From Caenorhabditis remanei (lineage: Eukaryota > Nematoda > Chromadorea > Rhabditida > Rhabditidae): 64,000 nucleotides of DNA. A model generated the notes under the pieces. That model did no database searches. It was not told where the DNA came from and saw nothing but the letters and a program-made list of their open reading frames with translations. Position numbers and translations under genes: made by a program. This document shows positions 63,061 through 64,000 of this stretch, piece after piece. The DNA lies in assembly GCF_010183535.1 (NCBI RefSeq), contig NC_071333.1, positions 992,001-1,056,000 on the forward strand, given 5' to 3'. Within the stretch, counting starts at the first letter, position 1. The number at the start of each line of letters is the position of its first letter.

Positions 63061-64000
63061 ATGGTTCGCCTTCTAGATGGTTCAATGTCAGCGCAGTTAA
63101 AACATTTTGGATACGATTGTAATGTAGGTTCAACTGCCGATAATTTTTTTAAAGGAATTAGATAGAAATAAGATTTTCTTTAAAAATTCAAATTTTTTGA
63201 AATAAAAAAATCCATCTTGGTTTTCAGAGTGCCGAGAACATTCCACACTGGACATTCCCCGCAAACAGTGATGAATGTCTTGTAGCAAATGCATACAAAT
63301 CGTGAGTGAGAACCTTTTTGAGTCTAAAACAAAATTAGGTTTGATTTCAGGTTTTTGGATCTCGGCGTCACTGACATCACAACCAACACCTACCATTTTG
63401 GAAGTACATTGGACAAAAGAATTCCGGAGAATGATTCCAAAAAGGAAATTTATGAAAATTATTTCCAGGTTGCTAAAAGATAGTCAGACTCATCAAAAAA
63501 TCTAGCATTTTTCAGATTGCATGCAGTTCATTGGTGAAATTGACAGAAATGAAAGATGGAGTTCGAGTTTGGGGATCGGTTGGCACTTTGGCAACGCTGT
63601 ACCATGATATGTCGGAATATAACGGTAAATACATGGATAATGAAGATGCAGAAGTAAGAAATACATGTAAAAGAAAACGTATCCTTTTATTTTCCAGAAC
63701 ACGGCTCGCAACTATTACCAAACAATTCTGACCCTTTTCCAAACTAAAACCAAGGTGCGAAATCTGGTTTTCGAGACTATTCCATCAGCAGTTGAAGGAT
63801 TAATGGCATTGGAAGCGCTAAAAAGATTTCCTGAGATGCGTGCTGTAATGAGTTTCACCTTCAAAGTGAGAAAATCATGATTATTTTCCAAAAACTGAGA
63901 AAAAATTTCTAGGAAAATGCCTGTTTGCGGCATGGAGAAGAAATTGACACTCTTGCTGGAGAACTGAGAAAATGTAGTCAAATTGTTGGGATGGGAATCA
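63061..64000 (+). CDS. Homocysteine S-methyltransferase domain protein (3' part outside window)
   Basis: Exons 63061-63123, 63228-63301, 63351-63468, 63516-63653, 63698-63865 and 63913 to the edge, phases consistent; 216 residues are visible. The N-terminal LLDGSMSAQLKHFGYD and LDLGVTDITTNTYHFGSTL match the start of the Pfam homocysteine S-methyltransferase barrel (LLDGG...TNTY). Later strands are GVRVWGSVGTLATLY, VRNLVFETIPSAVEGLMALE and MRAVMSFTFKENACLRHGE. The window ends within IVGMGI, exactly where the family has its first zinc-ligand Cys (GxNC), so the zinc site lies outside. Known members transfer a methyl group from a donor such as S-methylmethionine or betaine to homocysteine; the donor here is unknown. 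The ATG follows TTTTTTCAG at 63059, a likely trans-splice site. Confidence 0.9.

Noticed and set aside
1..64000. tRNA, rRNA, CRISPR or piRNA-cluster genes
   Set aside because: I looked for B-box type GGTTCGA contexts, repeat-spacer arrays and the CTGTTTCA piRNA motif in tandem and found none that hold up; a covariance-model scan would be decisive.

Overview
The window looks like nuclear DNA from a Caenorhabditis-type nematode. It is AT-rich, most coding exons are short, many introns are about 45-60 bp, and nearly every acceptor reads TTTTCAG or TTTCCAG. Several first coding exons follow a good acceptor with no obvious upstream exon, as expected for SL trans-splicing. The gene content (two rhodopsin-class GPCRs, a KCTD5-type BTB protein, a tetraspanin, a Caskin) is animal. 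Chromosome and species were not tested. All gene models were assembled by hand from splice signals and reading phase. Every complete model has matching phases at all junctions and one open frame.

Layout. 371-4480 (-): secreted PAN/apple plus thrombospondin-1-like protein. 6242-8369 (-): KCTD2/5/17-type BTB protein. 12979-16279 (-): biogenic-amine GPCR with an aspartate and three serines that suit a catecholamine. 16.3-23.5 kb: gene-poor. 23523-25011 (-): small GTPase-like protein with a degraded switch II. 25204-26910: an 0.8-kb-arm, almost perfect palindrome placed about 190 bp upstream of that gene. 27407-28735 (-): GPI-anchored Ly6/uPAR protein whose fourth intron carries a hAT-type MITE. 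28.8-39.4 kb: gene-poor, with a 21-bp minisatellite. 39458-41014 (+): NPY/NPF-like neuropeptide receptor. 42182-43644 (+): small secreted Cys-containing protein ending in RFG. 43986-45628 (-): tetraspanin with a cluster of GATA sites upstream. 49280-51727 (+): acyl-CoA-synthetase-like protein with a broken AMP-binding P-loop. 53075-62280 (+): Caskin orthologue (ankyrin repeats, SH3, two SAM domains). 63061 to the right edge (+): homocysteine S-methyltransferase domain, cut off by the window.

There is no clear operon. The genes look like independent units, several of them suited to neurons (two GPCRs, Caskin, possible peptide precursor). The observations most worth following are the possible RFamide precursor directly downstream of a peptide receptor, two apparent pseudoenzymes (a GTPase-like and an AMP-ligase-like protein), the giant palindrome, and a set of minisatellites that share a GTCANTGTA-like core.
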